From contig CM042693.1 in the NCBI GenBank assembly GCA_023614405.1, positions 339,557,527 to 339,621,526 of the forward strand: DNA of 64,000 bases, in the 5' to 3' direction. The position numbers and the translations under genes are program-made. Positions 44,943 through 56,015 of this stretch are shown here, piece by piece (the stretch's first letter is position 1; each line of letters begins with the position of its first letter). The notes below the pieces were generated by a model. That model did no database searches. It had not been told where the DNA came from and was given only the letters and a program-made list of their open reading frames with translations. This DNA is from Avena insularis (lineage: Eukaryota > Streptophyta > Magnoliopsida > Poales > Poaceae).

Positions 44943-46416
44943 CACTACTAGGAAAAAGCTCATCAGTGGCGCACCATTTTTCAACTTCTGTGGTGCATAT
45001 GGGATCCGCCATTGTTCTCACACCACTAAACTGTAGTTATGTGGCGCATTTCAAAATACACCACAGAAGTTGAAAAAGTTCAGTGGCGCATATCTCACAT
45101 ATCGAGGAGGAGGGCTAGACCGGAGGTGGGAGGAGGAGGGGCCAGGGTTGGCGGAGGAGGAGAAGTAGTAGGAGGAGGGGGTCACCGGAGGAGGAGGAGG
45201 AGGGGTTCGTAGGAGAAGGAGGAGGTGGGGGGTCGCCGGAGGAGAAGGAGGAGGAGGGGGTCGCCGGAGGAGAAGGAGGAGGAGGAGGAGGGGGGCATCG
45301 TAGGAGAAGGAGGAGGAGGGGGGTCACCGGAGGAGAAGGAGGAGGAGGAGGGGTCGTCGTATGAGAAGGAGGAGGAGGGGGGTCGCCGAAGGAGGAGGAG
45401 GAGGTAGCCGTAGGAGGAGGAGGGGGGCCGCTGGAGGAGAAGGAGGAGGAGGAGGTAGCCGGAGGTGATCGTCGCCGTCGGAGGAGGAGGAGCTCACCGG
45501 GTGGAGGAGGAGGAGGAGCTCACCGGTGTGGAGGAGGAGGAAGAGGGAGGAGAAGGGGAGAGGGAGAGAAGAAGTGGAGGGAGGAGAAGTGTGGAGGAGA
45601 GGAAGAGGTGAAAAGAAGAAAAGAGGTGGAGAAGGGGTGGCGGGATTCAAATTTCGAATCCCGCCCAAGACTTCTGTGGCGCATATGGGAGCAATACGTC
45701 ACTCCCCTTTTTATTTTTTTGCAGGAAAAATCTTTTTTTGCCATAACTTTTTTTTCTTCAATTTTGGGGAATCTAAAACTTCAATTAAAATTGAGTAGGA
45801 AATTTCGAGACTATCATTTTGGAATATTAAACTTTTTTTACATCGTATGCAAAAGTTATGGCCGTTTTACTATACAATGACCATTTTTTTGCAAAATACA
45901 TCGAAATTTATGTTTTCAATTTTCCCTATAACTATACCCTAAAATATAACTACATCTCAAAGAAATTTTTTTTTGAATTTTTTTATCATTTTCGTTTATT
46001 TTTTACAAAAGTTAAAAGGTGATCCACACGGGGTGGATTTGTTTTCAACATTCTATGGCATACATCTATATGCACCACAGAAACATCACTTTTTGTGGCG
46101 CATGTAGACATATTCACCATAGATGGTTGGTCAACAAGATTCTGTGGTGGAGCCTACCCTCACTTTCTGTGGCGCATATGGTCGTATGCGCCACAGAAGT
46201 TGGAACTGGACATATGCGCCACAGAAAGTGAGGGAGCCCAACCCGGTGGCGAGTCCCACAAAACTTATGTGGCGCATTGTTTCCCTATATGCTCCAAAGA
46301 AGTTTGAAGATTTCTGTGGCGCATGGCCTGAAATGTGCCAGTGGAGTTTATCTGTAGCGCATGGTCACACATATGCACCAAAGATCCTTCTATCTATAGC
46401 TGGTTTTCTAGTAGTG
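44943..46416. mobile_element. CACTA-3: complete non-autonomous CACTA, 1474 bp
   Basis: Starts cactactaggaaaaagc at 44943 and ends ggttttctagtagtg at 46416. A perfect 3-bp target duplication ggc flanks it (44940-44942 and 46417-46419). Many tgtggcgca(tatg) motifs occur near both ends, the same type as in CACTA-1. The interior is a GGA-rich tract and AT-rich filler, with no transposase. It depends on a related autonomous element such as CACTA-1's intact relatives. Confidence 0.95.
45104..45610 (+). repeat. Purine-rich (GGA/GAAGGAGGA)n tract inside CACTA-3
   Basis: About 500 bp of almost pure G and A on the plus strand, built of ggagga and gaaggaggagg units with interspersed gtcgccgg and gtcaccgg spacers every 30-40 bp. 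Long open frames on both strands are low-complexity translations and are not called. Confidence 0.9.
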
Positions 46417-46629
46417 GGCTTTATAGCAATAGCAGAGCAGGAGACGCATCCCATCACCACCTCGTGCCTTCCAGAGGCATCACGCGCCTTCTTTTCCCGC
46501 GTCGACACCTCCTTTTCCCGCCAGCGGCTGTCGGCCGCTATAAAAAATCCCCCCCCCCCCCCCGCCTCGCCGCCATCTTGTTGCCTCCTTCCTCCCCTTC
46601 TTGCCCTAGCCTACCCGAATCTCGAGCGC

Positions 46630-46716
46630 ATGGAGAGGTTCGACAGAGAAGGCGCCGCCGCGAATGGCTTCGGGCGGGTCTGGCTGCTCGCCCACGAGGC
46701 GCATGCGCTGTGTTAG
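46630..46716 (+). CDS. Short 28-aa ORF behind a TATA box, possibly a gene remnant
   Basis: The ATG at 46630 opens MERFDREGAAANGFGRVWLL and stops at TAG 46714. TATAAAAAA lies at 46539-46547, about 90 bp upstream, with a C-rich run and pyrimidine-rich leader between, like a plant 5' UTR. No domain is recognisable. It may be the first codons of a gene cut off downstream. Confidence 0.25.
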   Translation: MERFDREGAAANGFGRVWLLAHEAHALC

Positions 46717-46874
46717 GCGTTTTGTTTTGTTTTTTATTTTGTAAAATATGTTTGAACTATCATTGAACTCATCGTTTGTGTTTGAATTTACCTTATTTCG
46801 CGTAGTTTAAACTGTTTTATTTTTTTATGGAAGACATGGCTGGAAGCCACGCCAACGACTCCCCTTGCGTCTAA

Positions 46875-47206
46875 GGGCACGTACAATACGGTGACGTCAG
46901 CCTTCCCTTATGCTCGCCACGTTGGATTTTTGCTTAATTGGAGGAGAGAGAAATAAGAGAGAGGGGGTTGTCTTTTCTTAGCTAAGGGATGATCTCTTAG
47001 CAATAAGAGAAGACTATTTTTCTCCATTGTACCATATGCCTTCTCTTAGTCAACCATTTTTTTACTAAAAATAGTTAATTTTTATTAATTGCTAGAGATA
47101 GCAATAAGAGATAATACATTGTAGAAGTTATATATTGTGTCTTCTCTAAATGATATGGAGAGCTAAGAGAAGGTATGCCATGCCTTCTCTAGCATTGTAT
47201 ATGCCC
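46875..47206. mobile_element. Tourist (PIF/Harbinger) MITE, 332 bp
   Basis: Ends gggcacgtacaata and cattgtatatgccc form inverted repeats. TAA target duplications are at 46872-46874 and 47207-47209. The TAA duplication and GGGCA-type ends fit the Tourist group. Confidence 0.85.
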
Positions 47207-47548
47207 TAATAAAACGTCTACGCCGAACGTTGTATATGGGAAGCATGAGTGGAGATGCTTTAAATCCGTGGCTTTTAAGAAAACAGCGAGATTTCCATTA
47301 TTAAAACGGCGTTGACTGACGCTAGTTCCTCTCCAATTCTGCGTCAGTTCCACCTTAACAGCGTGGACAAATTAATGATAAGTAACATGTTTTACACTAA
47401 CAACACGTGGACGGCATTGTTTGTCAGCATTGACGTTTACTACGTAGTTTTTCTCCAACTCTACATCAGTTCCATCTTAATATATATATACACACACGAT
47501 AATCAAGACTTTGCACTTCGGATGACCCAGTTTGTATTGAGGCCTCTT
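47207..47548. other. Short spacer, nothing recognised
   Basis: Low-complexity tat/aca run at 47480-47500. No gene or element end. Confidence 0.4.
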
Positions 47549-48518
47549 GGGGCATCTCCAATCGAGAACCGTAAATCAGACAGCCATATTGTCCGTTTTC
47601 ATCCAATTTATGGTGAAAAAGGACAACAGTCGGACCCGTGTCCGTTTTGGGGTGGTACATGCACCCAACGGAACCATCCCACATACTACTCAAACCCGAG
47701 CTCGGCCATGGCGGCTCTCACTGTGGCTTGGGTGGCGCCCGCTCCACCACGACATCGACGTTGACACGAAGCCGGGATCCGGCCTCGCGTGCCCTTCCTC
47801 AGCGGAGCGTCTCGCCATTGTTGGAGCCATCTCCGCATCGTGCGCCTCACCGGAGCCGTCTTCGCAATGAGGGAGAGAGGGCGAGGAGGGGCATCACCCG
47901 CATCACGCCGGAGCCGTCCTCGCGCCGGAAAGATCAAAAGCTATGTCCCGCATCGTGCACGCATGCCCGTGTCAGAGCGTGTGTGCCAACCATTGTCGGC
48001 TCATGCTCGTGTGCCGCCTCCGGTCGTCTAGATCCACCGGACCGGCCCTATGCTCGGCGTCAGCGCCCTCGCCTGCATTTTCTTGGGGCGGTGGAGCTCG
48101 GGGTGACGAAGGCACTTGGGCCGACATCTGTGCTAGAGAGGAGGATGTCGGCCAGTCTAGAGAGGAGGGCGGTGGCTGGCGCTGGAGGGGAGGGGAGGGC
48201 TTGCGCGATATTGGAGAGGAGGGCGGTAGCCGGTGCTGGAGAGGGGACGTCGGCTAGGCCTGCAGTTTGAGAAGTAGTGGGGTTGGTGGGGGGTAGTGTG
48301 GCTTACATGTGGGCCAGTGAGCGGACATGGTGGACGATCCAGACGCGTATGTGTTGTCCATTTCACCGCAAAATAGGCCGCAAAACTATTGGAGGAAATG
48401 GGTAAATCTGGACCTTTTATTGGATAAAACTATATTTGGTCGGCTAGTTGGATGTTGCTCTCTCTCTCTGGTTTTGTCCGACTGGGCCAGATTGTCCATT
48501 TGCCGGTGCCGTTGGAGG
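47549..48518. mobile_element. Possible non-autonomous DNA transposon with GC-rich cargo
   Basis: The left part begins ggggcatctccaatcg and the right part ends ttgccggtgccgttggag, approximate inverted copies of the ggcatctccaac ends common on grass Mutator/hAT-type elements. The GC-rich interior (47690-48260) gives long frames on both strands with tandem ggagaggagggcggt units near 48160-48240. Ends are decayed and no target duplication was found. Confidence 0.3.
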
Positions 48519-49084
48519 ACCACTATTATATATACTGGCATCCTTTAGTCCGGTTGCACGCCATGTATCGTAGGCAGAAATTTAGAGCAATTTTATATAC
48601 GGTAAACAATATTCATAGTTTTATTTTATTTCCATTAATTGTGTTTAATTTCATTCATATCCGTTGACTCCTTTAAATTAAAACAAATGGTTGTGGGACG
48701 GTCTTCTACTAACGGGTCGCGTATGACCAATTTAAGAGGAATTGATGGGATTCTTAGATGCATAGGTCATACAACCAAAATGAGAATACTACCGGGAGTT
48801 ATATGTAAGACAATAGGGACTGTAAAAAGAGATTATATGTATATATATGCATGGAACTCGTGTACCGTATGTAATATGTTCAACACTTCGATCTCTATAT
48901 TCATGATGATGTTGTGTAATCTAAATGGTTCCTTCGTTGCTAAGTACAAAACACAAAATAAAAAGAAAAACAATAAAAAAATGAATTCTCTGTCGTGGCA
49001 AAAAAAGTGTCCAAAATGCTGACGCGACACAAAAAATGGTCAAAATGAATTCTGCCGCGGCACAATAAAGTGCCCAAAATGATG
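48519..49084. other. AT-rich region before CACTA-4
   Basis: No gene was recognised. Near 48990-49085 three ctgccgcggcac-like motifs appear, similar to those near the ends of CACTA-2b, so the left part of CACTA-4 may start here. No CACTG terminus was found. Confidence 0.35.
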
Positions 49085-49332
49085 CCGCAGAGATACATTT
49101 ATCCCGGTTCATAATACGAACCGGTACGAATGGTCCTCCCCTCTCCTGCCAGATAGCGGCCACGTGGATCCCCTTTTGTTCTGGTTCATAGCGCAACCGG
49201 GACTAAAGGGTAGGGGTTTTAGTCTCGATTGCCTCGTCCTAGTTGCGCAACCAGGACTAAACCTCCTTACAAACAGGGAAGACATTATTTCATGAAAAAA
49301 TTCTAAAACCCTCTGAATACCTTGTTCAAGCA

Positions 49333-51943
49333 ATGAACGATGCTCAATTGAGATTGTTCTATCTCGAGAGAGAGAACGACGAGCTGACACGCGCCTTCGG
49401 GAATCCTGAAAAGGGTGGACGAACATGAGGCAAAGGCGCCGGTGTCTCGTGGAAGAAAGGGTTTTCTCAGTATGATGCCAGTTACAGAAGCGATCGGAGA
49501 AAGATGGACCGGGAGGCAGACCGGATCTCTAAGGTAGAGCAGGACCTAGCTGATCTGAAGAACCTCATGCAAGAAATTAGCCAAAGGCCGTCGTCAACTC
49601 ACTCGCGGGCCGATGATCCTGCATTGGATCTTAGCCAGCAGAGAAGCAACGTGTCTTCCACGGAGGTCCGGCTGATGATCAAGCACCGCTGGATGATGCA
49701 CCGGCTCCTCGCTACCCTGTGGATGATGTCAGAGAGATGACACAATGTGAGCTACATCAGCCAATAAACAACCTGTCTTTCAAGGTGGCGATCGGCACTG
49801 CTTTACCTTGTCTACCTAGAGCACTCCACCATTCACTTACGATTCCACCTGGCTATGCTCGTGTCATGGTGGATGACATAGTGGAGGATTTTGCGGACCT
49901 AGAAATTGAAATCACTACGCCTGAAGGCCTTACGAAACTAGGAGATGTCAAGCGCAACATCATTTTAAGAAAGAAGAAGTACATCAAGTTTCCAGGCTCG
50001 GCGCAAAGACCACCGACTCCGAGGAATCCAAGTCCACGCCGTCCCGATGATCGTCAACCTCCAAGTCCACCCCTCATCGAATATCGTCAACCTCCAAGTC
50101 CACCCCAACCCGATTATCGTCAACCTCCAAGTCCACCCCGCCCCGCTGACGATCGCCGCAGCAGGAGTACATCAACTCGATCTCCGCCTCCGCGCAATAC
50201 TCGATCTCCGCCTCCGCCTCCGTGCAATACTACTACCTTGTAGAAGAAACGGAAGGTCGACGCCCCCCGCGCCCCACATCGAAGAAAGGTCAAATGGTGA
50301 AGATATTCGACATCCCGCCGGCTCTTCCAAAGAGACCTTATGACAAGACCGATAAGGAAACTGCCACGGATGTGGCTGCCCAAGTTAAGGCGCATTTTGC
50401 ACCTAAAAAGCCTGAGCCAAAGATGGTATATGATAAAAAAACCAAAAAGTGGGCTAAGTCCTTTCTTGAGCAACCATCCCAGATATCGATGAATCTGAAA
50501 TCAGACTATGACCGGGAGATTACTAAGCAAGCAAAGAAGAAAAAAAGCACAAGCGCAAAATGCGGGAAGCAAGTTGCCTAGCTCGGACAACAGAAGAATC
50601 AATCAGTCCCCCCGCTCAAAGTGATTTCAGACCTCGACAAGGCCTTCAGAGCTGAAATAGACAGGGACATGCAAATAATGTACCCGAGAGCCAGTACTAA
50701 TGCTGCACTGATGGGCATCACTGTATCGAAGGCCAAAACACTTACCTACGAAACAGATATGTCTCTTGGTCAATATTTAGGCTATGAAGATACGTCAGTG
50801 GGTCAGATAGTATGAAAGTATGTCCAAGGGGAGGCTCTAGTCAATAATGAGGAGCTCGCGCGTCTATCCACACATATGCGACATCTGCACACATGGTACA
50901 TGGTGCAAACAGAAAAAAGCATCAGAAAGATTGGTTTGCGGTGGACGTTAGAAAGGAGAATCATTTTAAATCATACTCGATACAGATTCAAATGACCGAA
51001 CTGTTTCAGTTATACAACCAGCGCGCCCTCGACAAATCTATCATTGGTTGCTACTGTCTATAAGTGATTTATTTCTATAATTAAGTTTGTAGCTCAGCTC
51101 ATTCATTGCATTTAATATATTATCCTAACTATATATCCTTTTGTATGATATTATATTCTGCAGAATGAAGATGCTTGAATGCAAAAGAGCTAGAAGATAT
51201 GACGCTGGGTTCATTGACCCATATATCATTAATAAATATACTTAAAAAATCACCCTAAGGATGTGGAGGAAGACCCGTGCAGGTTCTTAACCGAGAATAA
51301 TTTTGTTAAGGAAATACTATTTCCTTACAACTTCAAGTGAGTGTTTTTATCTTGTACATATTTTATTTTTGCTTATGCGATGAGCTATGCATGTATGCTT
51401 ATGTAAACGTCCGTAGATTCCACTGGATCTTGCCAAACATTCAGGTTGACAAGTCCCTAGTTGAAGTCCACGACTCATTAAGTTGGGACAAAGAGAAGTT
51501 AAGCAACATGAAAACAATGCTCCATAAGTAATTTCAATAATTATCGCATTATATTGGCCTCTTTCGTTCATTTTCTGATATCAAGTAACTAATAACTCCT
51601 TTGTTCATTTTATTTGCTTAGCAGGTGTTGAAAACGGTTCAGACAGAAAATACCAGGTCCATTCAAAGAGGAGCTGACTTATAAAATAGTGAAGAGTTTA
51701 TAGCAGCCACCAGAAACTTATTTATGTGGATACTATGTCTGCGAGTACATCCGCGAGTTGACCAGTGAGCGAAAAGTAGATTCACATTATATTTATGATT
51801 TGCGAGAGAAACTAGAGCCAGACCAGCGGATACGAGCAATTCAAGAGGAGCTGGCGGGATTTCTGATGAAGGACGTCCTTGATGTACATGGAGAACATTA
51901 TGCGGATGACGTGGCTCGATATGCCTTAGTGATCTCCATGTAG
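49333..51943 (+). pseudogene. CACTA-4 second-ORF gene with Ulp1-like (C48) C-terminus, degenerate
   Basis: ATG 49333 (MNDAQLRLFYLERENDELTR). Coiled-coil-like KVEQDLADLKNLMQEI follows, then a domain with INNLSFKVAIGTALPCLP. A Pro-rich tandem array of about five YRQPPSPPxPD-type units (27 bp each, 50040-50150) comes next, then VKAHFAPKKPEPKMVYDKK and LFQLYNQRALDKSIIGCYCL. C48 exons carry FHWILPNIQVDKSLVEVHDS (His and Asp) and LCGYYVCEYIRE (Cys codon 51725-51727), and the end is DQRIRAIQEELAGF...ALVISM at TAG 51941. Frameshifts and stops near 49420, 49735, 50240, 50580 and 50815 disrupt it. The layout matches 21380-25098. Confidence 0.7.
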
Positions 51944-52189
51944 TTGATATGATATATATATCATCAATGGCCATGTAATTTCAAAACAGTTCTTCCTTTT
52001 GATATGATTGATTATATGTATGCTTGCAAGGGATCGATTAATTATATAGATGCATAACGTGTACTGTGTATGTAGTAGCGTAGAATATATGTACTAAAAT
52101 ATATGTTTGAAATTATAGTGAAACACAAAACATAAAAGGAATGAAATGGCAAAAAAAAGAAACACACAATCTCTGTCGTGACAGGAAAC
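51944..52189. other. 3' spacer of CACTA-4
   Basis: AT-rich, no feature seen before the terminal motif cluster. Confidence 0.4.
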
Positions 52190-52382
52190 CATATAGTCCC
52201 GGGTGGTGTTAGGGCCCGGGACTAGAGGGTTTCCACCCCCCGCCTCGTTGAAACAGCCACGTGGTTGTTATCAGTCGCGAGCCGTAGCGAGCCGGGACTA
52301 GTCCCGTTTTGGCAGTCCCGGGCCCAAAACCGGGACTAGAGCCAGTTGCTGTCCGGAAATAGAGGCATGTTTTCCACCAGTG

Positions 52383-52840
52383 AATACATACATAACCCCA
52401 CATACAAAAATAGTTTTCTAATCTTATAGAAGCCTAACATCAACATCCCACGAGGTAACAACATAGCATTGAGGTCCAGAAGCATAACATAAACATTTCA
52501 ACATGGTAGGCTATGAAGTTTTAGCGTGATATAGCATGCTATTTCGTAAATAGTGTCGTAGCGAGCAAAATTGCTAAAATTTAGCGTGACCTCTCCAGAT
52601 ATGCTATAGCGCGCTATTTTTCCCATGATCTAAATTGGGCTGTGAGTTCAACTCCTTAGCTCTATCAACGTTTAAATTACCATTTTTGTTTCTCTAGTTT
52701 TATTCTGAATATAGGGTTGAAATTTCTATGTGTCGCCAAGCGGGCAATGACACTGGCAAAAAATGAGCAATGCGTTACGTATACATATTGCGTCGACAAG
52801 AGATGAGAGTTGTATGCTTGCGTCAACATAGCTGATAATT
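52383..52840. other. Low-copy spacer with MITE-like debris
   Basis: tagcatgctatttcgtaaatag and tgctatagcgcgctattt around 52530-52620 are short inverted-like motifs, and gtgacc with atttagcg recurs at 40940. No complete element was defined. Confidence 0.3.
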
Positions 52841-54281
52841 ATAGGTAGGCTGGACACGCCATCGATCTCATATTTAATAACGGACGTACTGCTCTCAGCC
52901 ATTTGGCATTTGTTTTTTCGGTTAGGCAAAACTCAGTCGAAGACCAACCAAAAGTTGAGAAAAGTAAACAAGGTCTGAATCTTATTCGGCTTTGGCTTGC
53001 CTATATGTCTAACCGAAGTATTTTATCCAAGATTCATATATTCCAGCACCTACTAAGATGGGACAGTATTCGGTGCCCTTCTTATAATAAGAAGTAGAGG
53101 TAGTACTTGTAAACATAACATGTATCCACCATGTTGTAAAATTTCAGTAATTAATTTGAAACACAGCTCATAGGATGAAAGAAGGGCAAACCTCTTTGTG
53201 AATATATATTTGTTAATCTAAATTGGTCGACGAGTTCAGCCCATTAGCACCATCGATACTGAATTTACCATTTCTGTTTATCGAGTTCTGTTCTGAATAT
53301 AAAGTCGAGTTTTTTTAGAGTATTGCACATGTTGCATCTATGCTCTATAATTTTTTCCAGACTTTTTAGAAGTTTCTAAACATATAAACTGAGCTCTGGT
53401 GTATACTGAAATGTCCATAATTTTACTAAACTTTTGATCCATTAATTATATCGCTTTCTTCCAAAGCAGGTAGAGAGGAGTTGTCTCATTTATTTTAAGA
53501 AGAAGAAAATACACAATAGGATTCATACAAGTGTGACGATCCATCTCTATGATATGTGATAGCAACTCAAGATATATTTAGATTGACTTGGTATATATAC
53601 TTGACATATACCCTCATTGATGTTGTGATTGAAGAAGGTATCATCAACCATGATGGCATTTTCTCTCGAAATAAGGTTTCGTCTTGCTATATTAATATAG
53701 CAATCACCTGATACAATGGTATAGCCGCTGGGGTCTCAGCACAAGCAAGCCCAAATGAAAAGAAAGAGAAACAAAAGAAAAAAATGCCAACAACGGCAGA
53801 TCGACTAAACACAGATAACTCACAACCGATGCGTCCTCCAAGAAGACCCAGCACGCACCTAGAGCTACAGAACGTCGCGTAACAAGCAACACCTTTAAGA
53901 AGGTAAGCAACAATGGTAACGTTGTCGCCCGGACTAACCTAGGGTATCATCAATCATGATGACATTTTTGTTACGTACTATCAATTAACCAAACAAACTA
54001 CATCACACAGAAATGAACCAACAACCTTTACCACGTCAGATACAAAGACTCATAATAAACCAACCCTTCAAACCTAAGATACGGAGCAGATCTGAGAAGT
54101 AAACACACACATTCATAAGGTCGTACTCATGGGTGTGCGGCTACACATCACCATGCACAAGCTGAGATAGGATCCAAGGTCATTTGATTACCACAGTTGA
54201 AGCATGCCGTGACAAACTTGCCTTACTAGCCTGTTGTGAGTGTTGGAGGAACCCCTTGCGATGAACTGGACAACTCGTATA

Positions 54282-54447
54282 CTTCCTCTTTTTTAAAATA
54301 TAAGTTGTTTTAGCTTTTGTGAAATGCATATATCTAGACACTTTTTAGTGTGTAAGTTCACTCTATATCTACGTACTAAAATATATTTAGATATATTTAT
54401 TTTATAAAAACTAAAATACCTTATATTATATTATAAAATGGAGGGAG
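54282..54447. mobile_element. Stowaway MITE shared by both duplicate copies
   Basis: cttcctcttttttaaaatat after TA, ending atggagggag before TA. Same site as 18627-18919 but without the nested insertion, so it was present before the duplication. Confidence 0.8.
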
Positions 54448-54777
54448 TATTTCAATATCAGAAACCACGATAACAAGACGAGGAACACAGGCCGAAAGGG
54501 ACAACAGAATAAGGGAGAGACAGTGAGAACTGGAGGTTGCGAGTGACGCTTTAGTTGAAGTTTAGGGTCTCACGGGCCGTCAAACTTGTAGCCTTGACTG
54601 ACCGGTTTTTCTTCGGTTCTACTCCTTCCAAAATGAGTGCCGACATATTTAACAATACCAACACTTGCACGGAATTTCTTGCCAAGTTGTCAACTTGTAA
54701 TTTGTCTGTACTGACTTCCAACAATGATGAGCAAGAGAGGAACTCTTGACAAGTTGCGGCGTTTCAAAAATTTGATA

Positions 54778-54994
54778 CTCCCTCTGTTTCAAATTACTCT
54801 GGCACGCACGCTTATCTAGGTGTGCTAGTATTCTCTTATTCTTTTGTTTAAATAATTTCCGAGATTTTTGAAATAGCTAGTACACATTTCATACTATCTA
54901 GTTCAAAAATTCTAGGATTTTTTTGGATAAAAAATGAGGGAATACTAGCCCACCTAGATAAGTATGCGCGTGGAGTAATTTGAAACAGAGGGAG
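54778..54994. mobile_element. Stowaway MITE private to copy B
   Basis: ctccctctgtttcaaattac at the left and gtaatttgaaacagagggag at the right give perfect 20-bp inverted ends, with TA duplications at 54776-54777 and 54995-54996. Copy A shows the empty site (tttgatatatatact at 19240). Confidence 0.95.
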
Positions 54995-55446
54995 TATATA
55001 TACTAGAGTACGTACTATATAGTATACTACGAGAGGTACACCCAAGTAGGATTAGTTAAACTTGGAGTTTGAACATTTCCACGAAATTCGATACCCCCAC
55101 TAGATTAAAAAAAGGGAAGTTGGAGAAGGATGGTCCCGTTGAAGTGCAAATTTCCGCATATATACTTGTCTCTATCAAACCAAACTTTGACTGGGATAAA
55201 GATACCGAATTAGTACTTCTAATTTTGATAAAGATATCGAATTAGTATCTTATTATTGAGCTGATCAAATTTTGGCTGGGATACAGCCAACTTTCTTTTT
55301 TGGAATTATGATCGATCTAAATCAAATTGACATGGCAATCGAGTTCAAAATGGAACACAAATCCAAACAACTGAATTCCGCTAATGATAGCGCCAGAACC
55401 CAGATGAGGTTTCAATTGTGACCACTCTGATCCACAGCAGCATTTA

Positions 55447-56015
55447 TGGTCGGAGGCTTGCATTGCTTCGGTATCCCCCCTGAGGGATCGAAGAGAAAAA
55501 CCGGGTCTGGATGGTTCGACGGTATGTCCCGGGTTAGTTTAGGAGCCGGTTTAGCGGTGTATATTTTTTGTATCGGTGTACGTATCCGTTTTGTATAGGT
55601 TGTGTTTAGGGGGAAAAAAGTTTAGGTCCCACGTTCTAGAGGTGCTGTTACTCAGAACCTCTACGCAGAGTAGCGCCCTTGTGAGATTCACGGCGATCCG
55701 ACCGGCGGCGTAACCCTAGCAGCCGACGAGATTGCACCTCATTGCCGCTCCTCTCTCCTCTAGACACGGCGGCACCCTAAGACGTGGGACAGACCTCATC
55801 GCCGCTCCTGTCCTCTAGAAAAATTCGAGATCGGAGCACCTCCAGATCGTACGAGTCTAGATCGCAGCACTTCCAGATCGGAGACGAACTGGACCTAGTA
55901 CGCGTCAGAGGTGAGATCTCGTCGGCTGCTAGGGTTCGGTGACGGCTCCTCCTCCTACACCTCCGTGTTGTCGTAAGATAATTCCGACTCTCATGGTTTC
56001 TAGTGGTTGCAGATA
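55447..56015. other. Upstream region of the FAR1-related gene
   Basis: Contains a GC-rich stretch with gtaaccctagcagccgacg (55710) and a likely intron ending gtggttgcag just before the first ATG at 56016. No transposon terminus was recognised. Confidence 0.4.

Larger units (their letters stand above)
49085..52382 (+). mobile_element. CACTA-4: 3' portion of a plus-strand CACTA
   Basis: The right end reads gcatgttttccaccagtg, finishing at 52382 (CACTGGTGGAAAACATGC inward). Subterminal cccggg(a)ctag / tagtcccg(g) motifs lie at 52196-52340, and similar motifs near 49100-49260. The TNP2 transposase half is missing, so the element is deleted or truncated on the left. It contains one degenerate second-ORF gene. 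Confidence 0.75.
52841..55446 (+). repeat. Segmental duplication, copy B (paralogue of 15626-19663)
   Basis: It starts at ataggtaggc, exactly where CACTA-2a ends in copy A, which supports that boundary. It runs collinear to gcattta at 55446, where copy A diverges. Between about 53610 and 53950 it has sequence not in copy A. The insertions that separate the copies are listed as individual elements. Confidence 0.85.

Noticed and set aside
45225..45668. Long ORFs on both strands in the GGA-rich tract
   Set aside because: Pure low-complexity translations (poly Gly/Arg/Glu or poly Pro/Ser/Leu) inside a non-autonomous CACTA.
44896..46416. tRNA, rRNA or CRISPR-like arrays anywhere in the window
   Set aside because: Regularly spaced motifs here and elsewhere are CACTA subterminal repeats. 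No cloverleaf with anticodon, no rRNA core sequence and no spacer array was seen.
47638..48270. 210-aa plus-strand ORF
   Set aside because: GC-rich region with open frames on both strands, Arg/Pro/Ser-rich composition, internal near-repeats and no domain.
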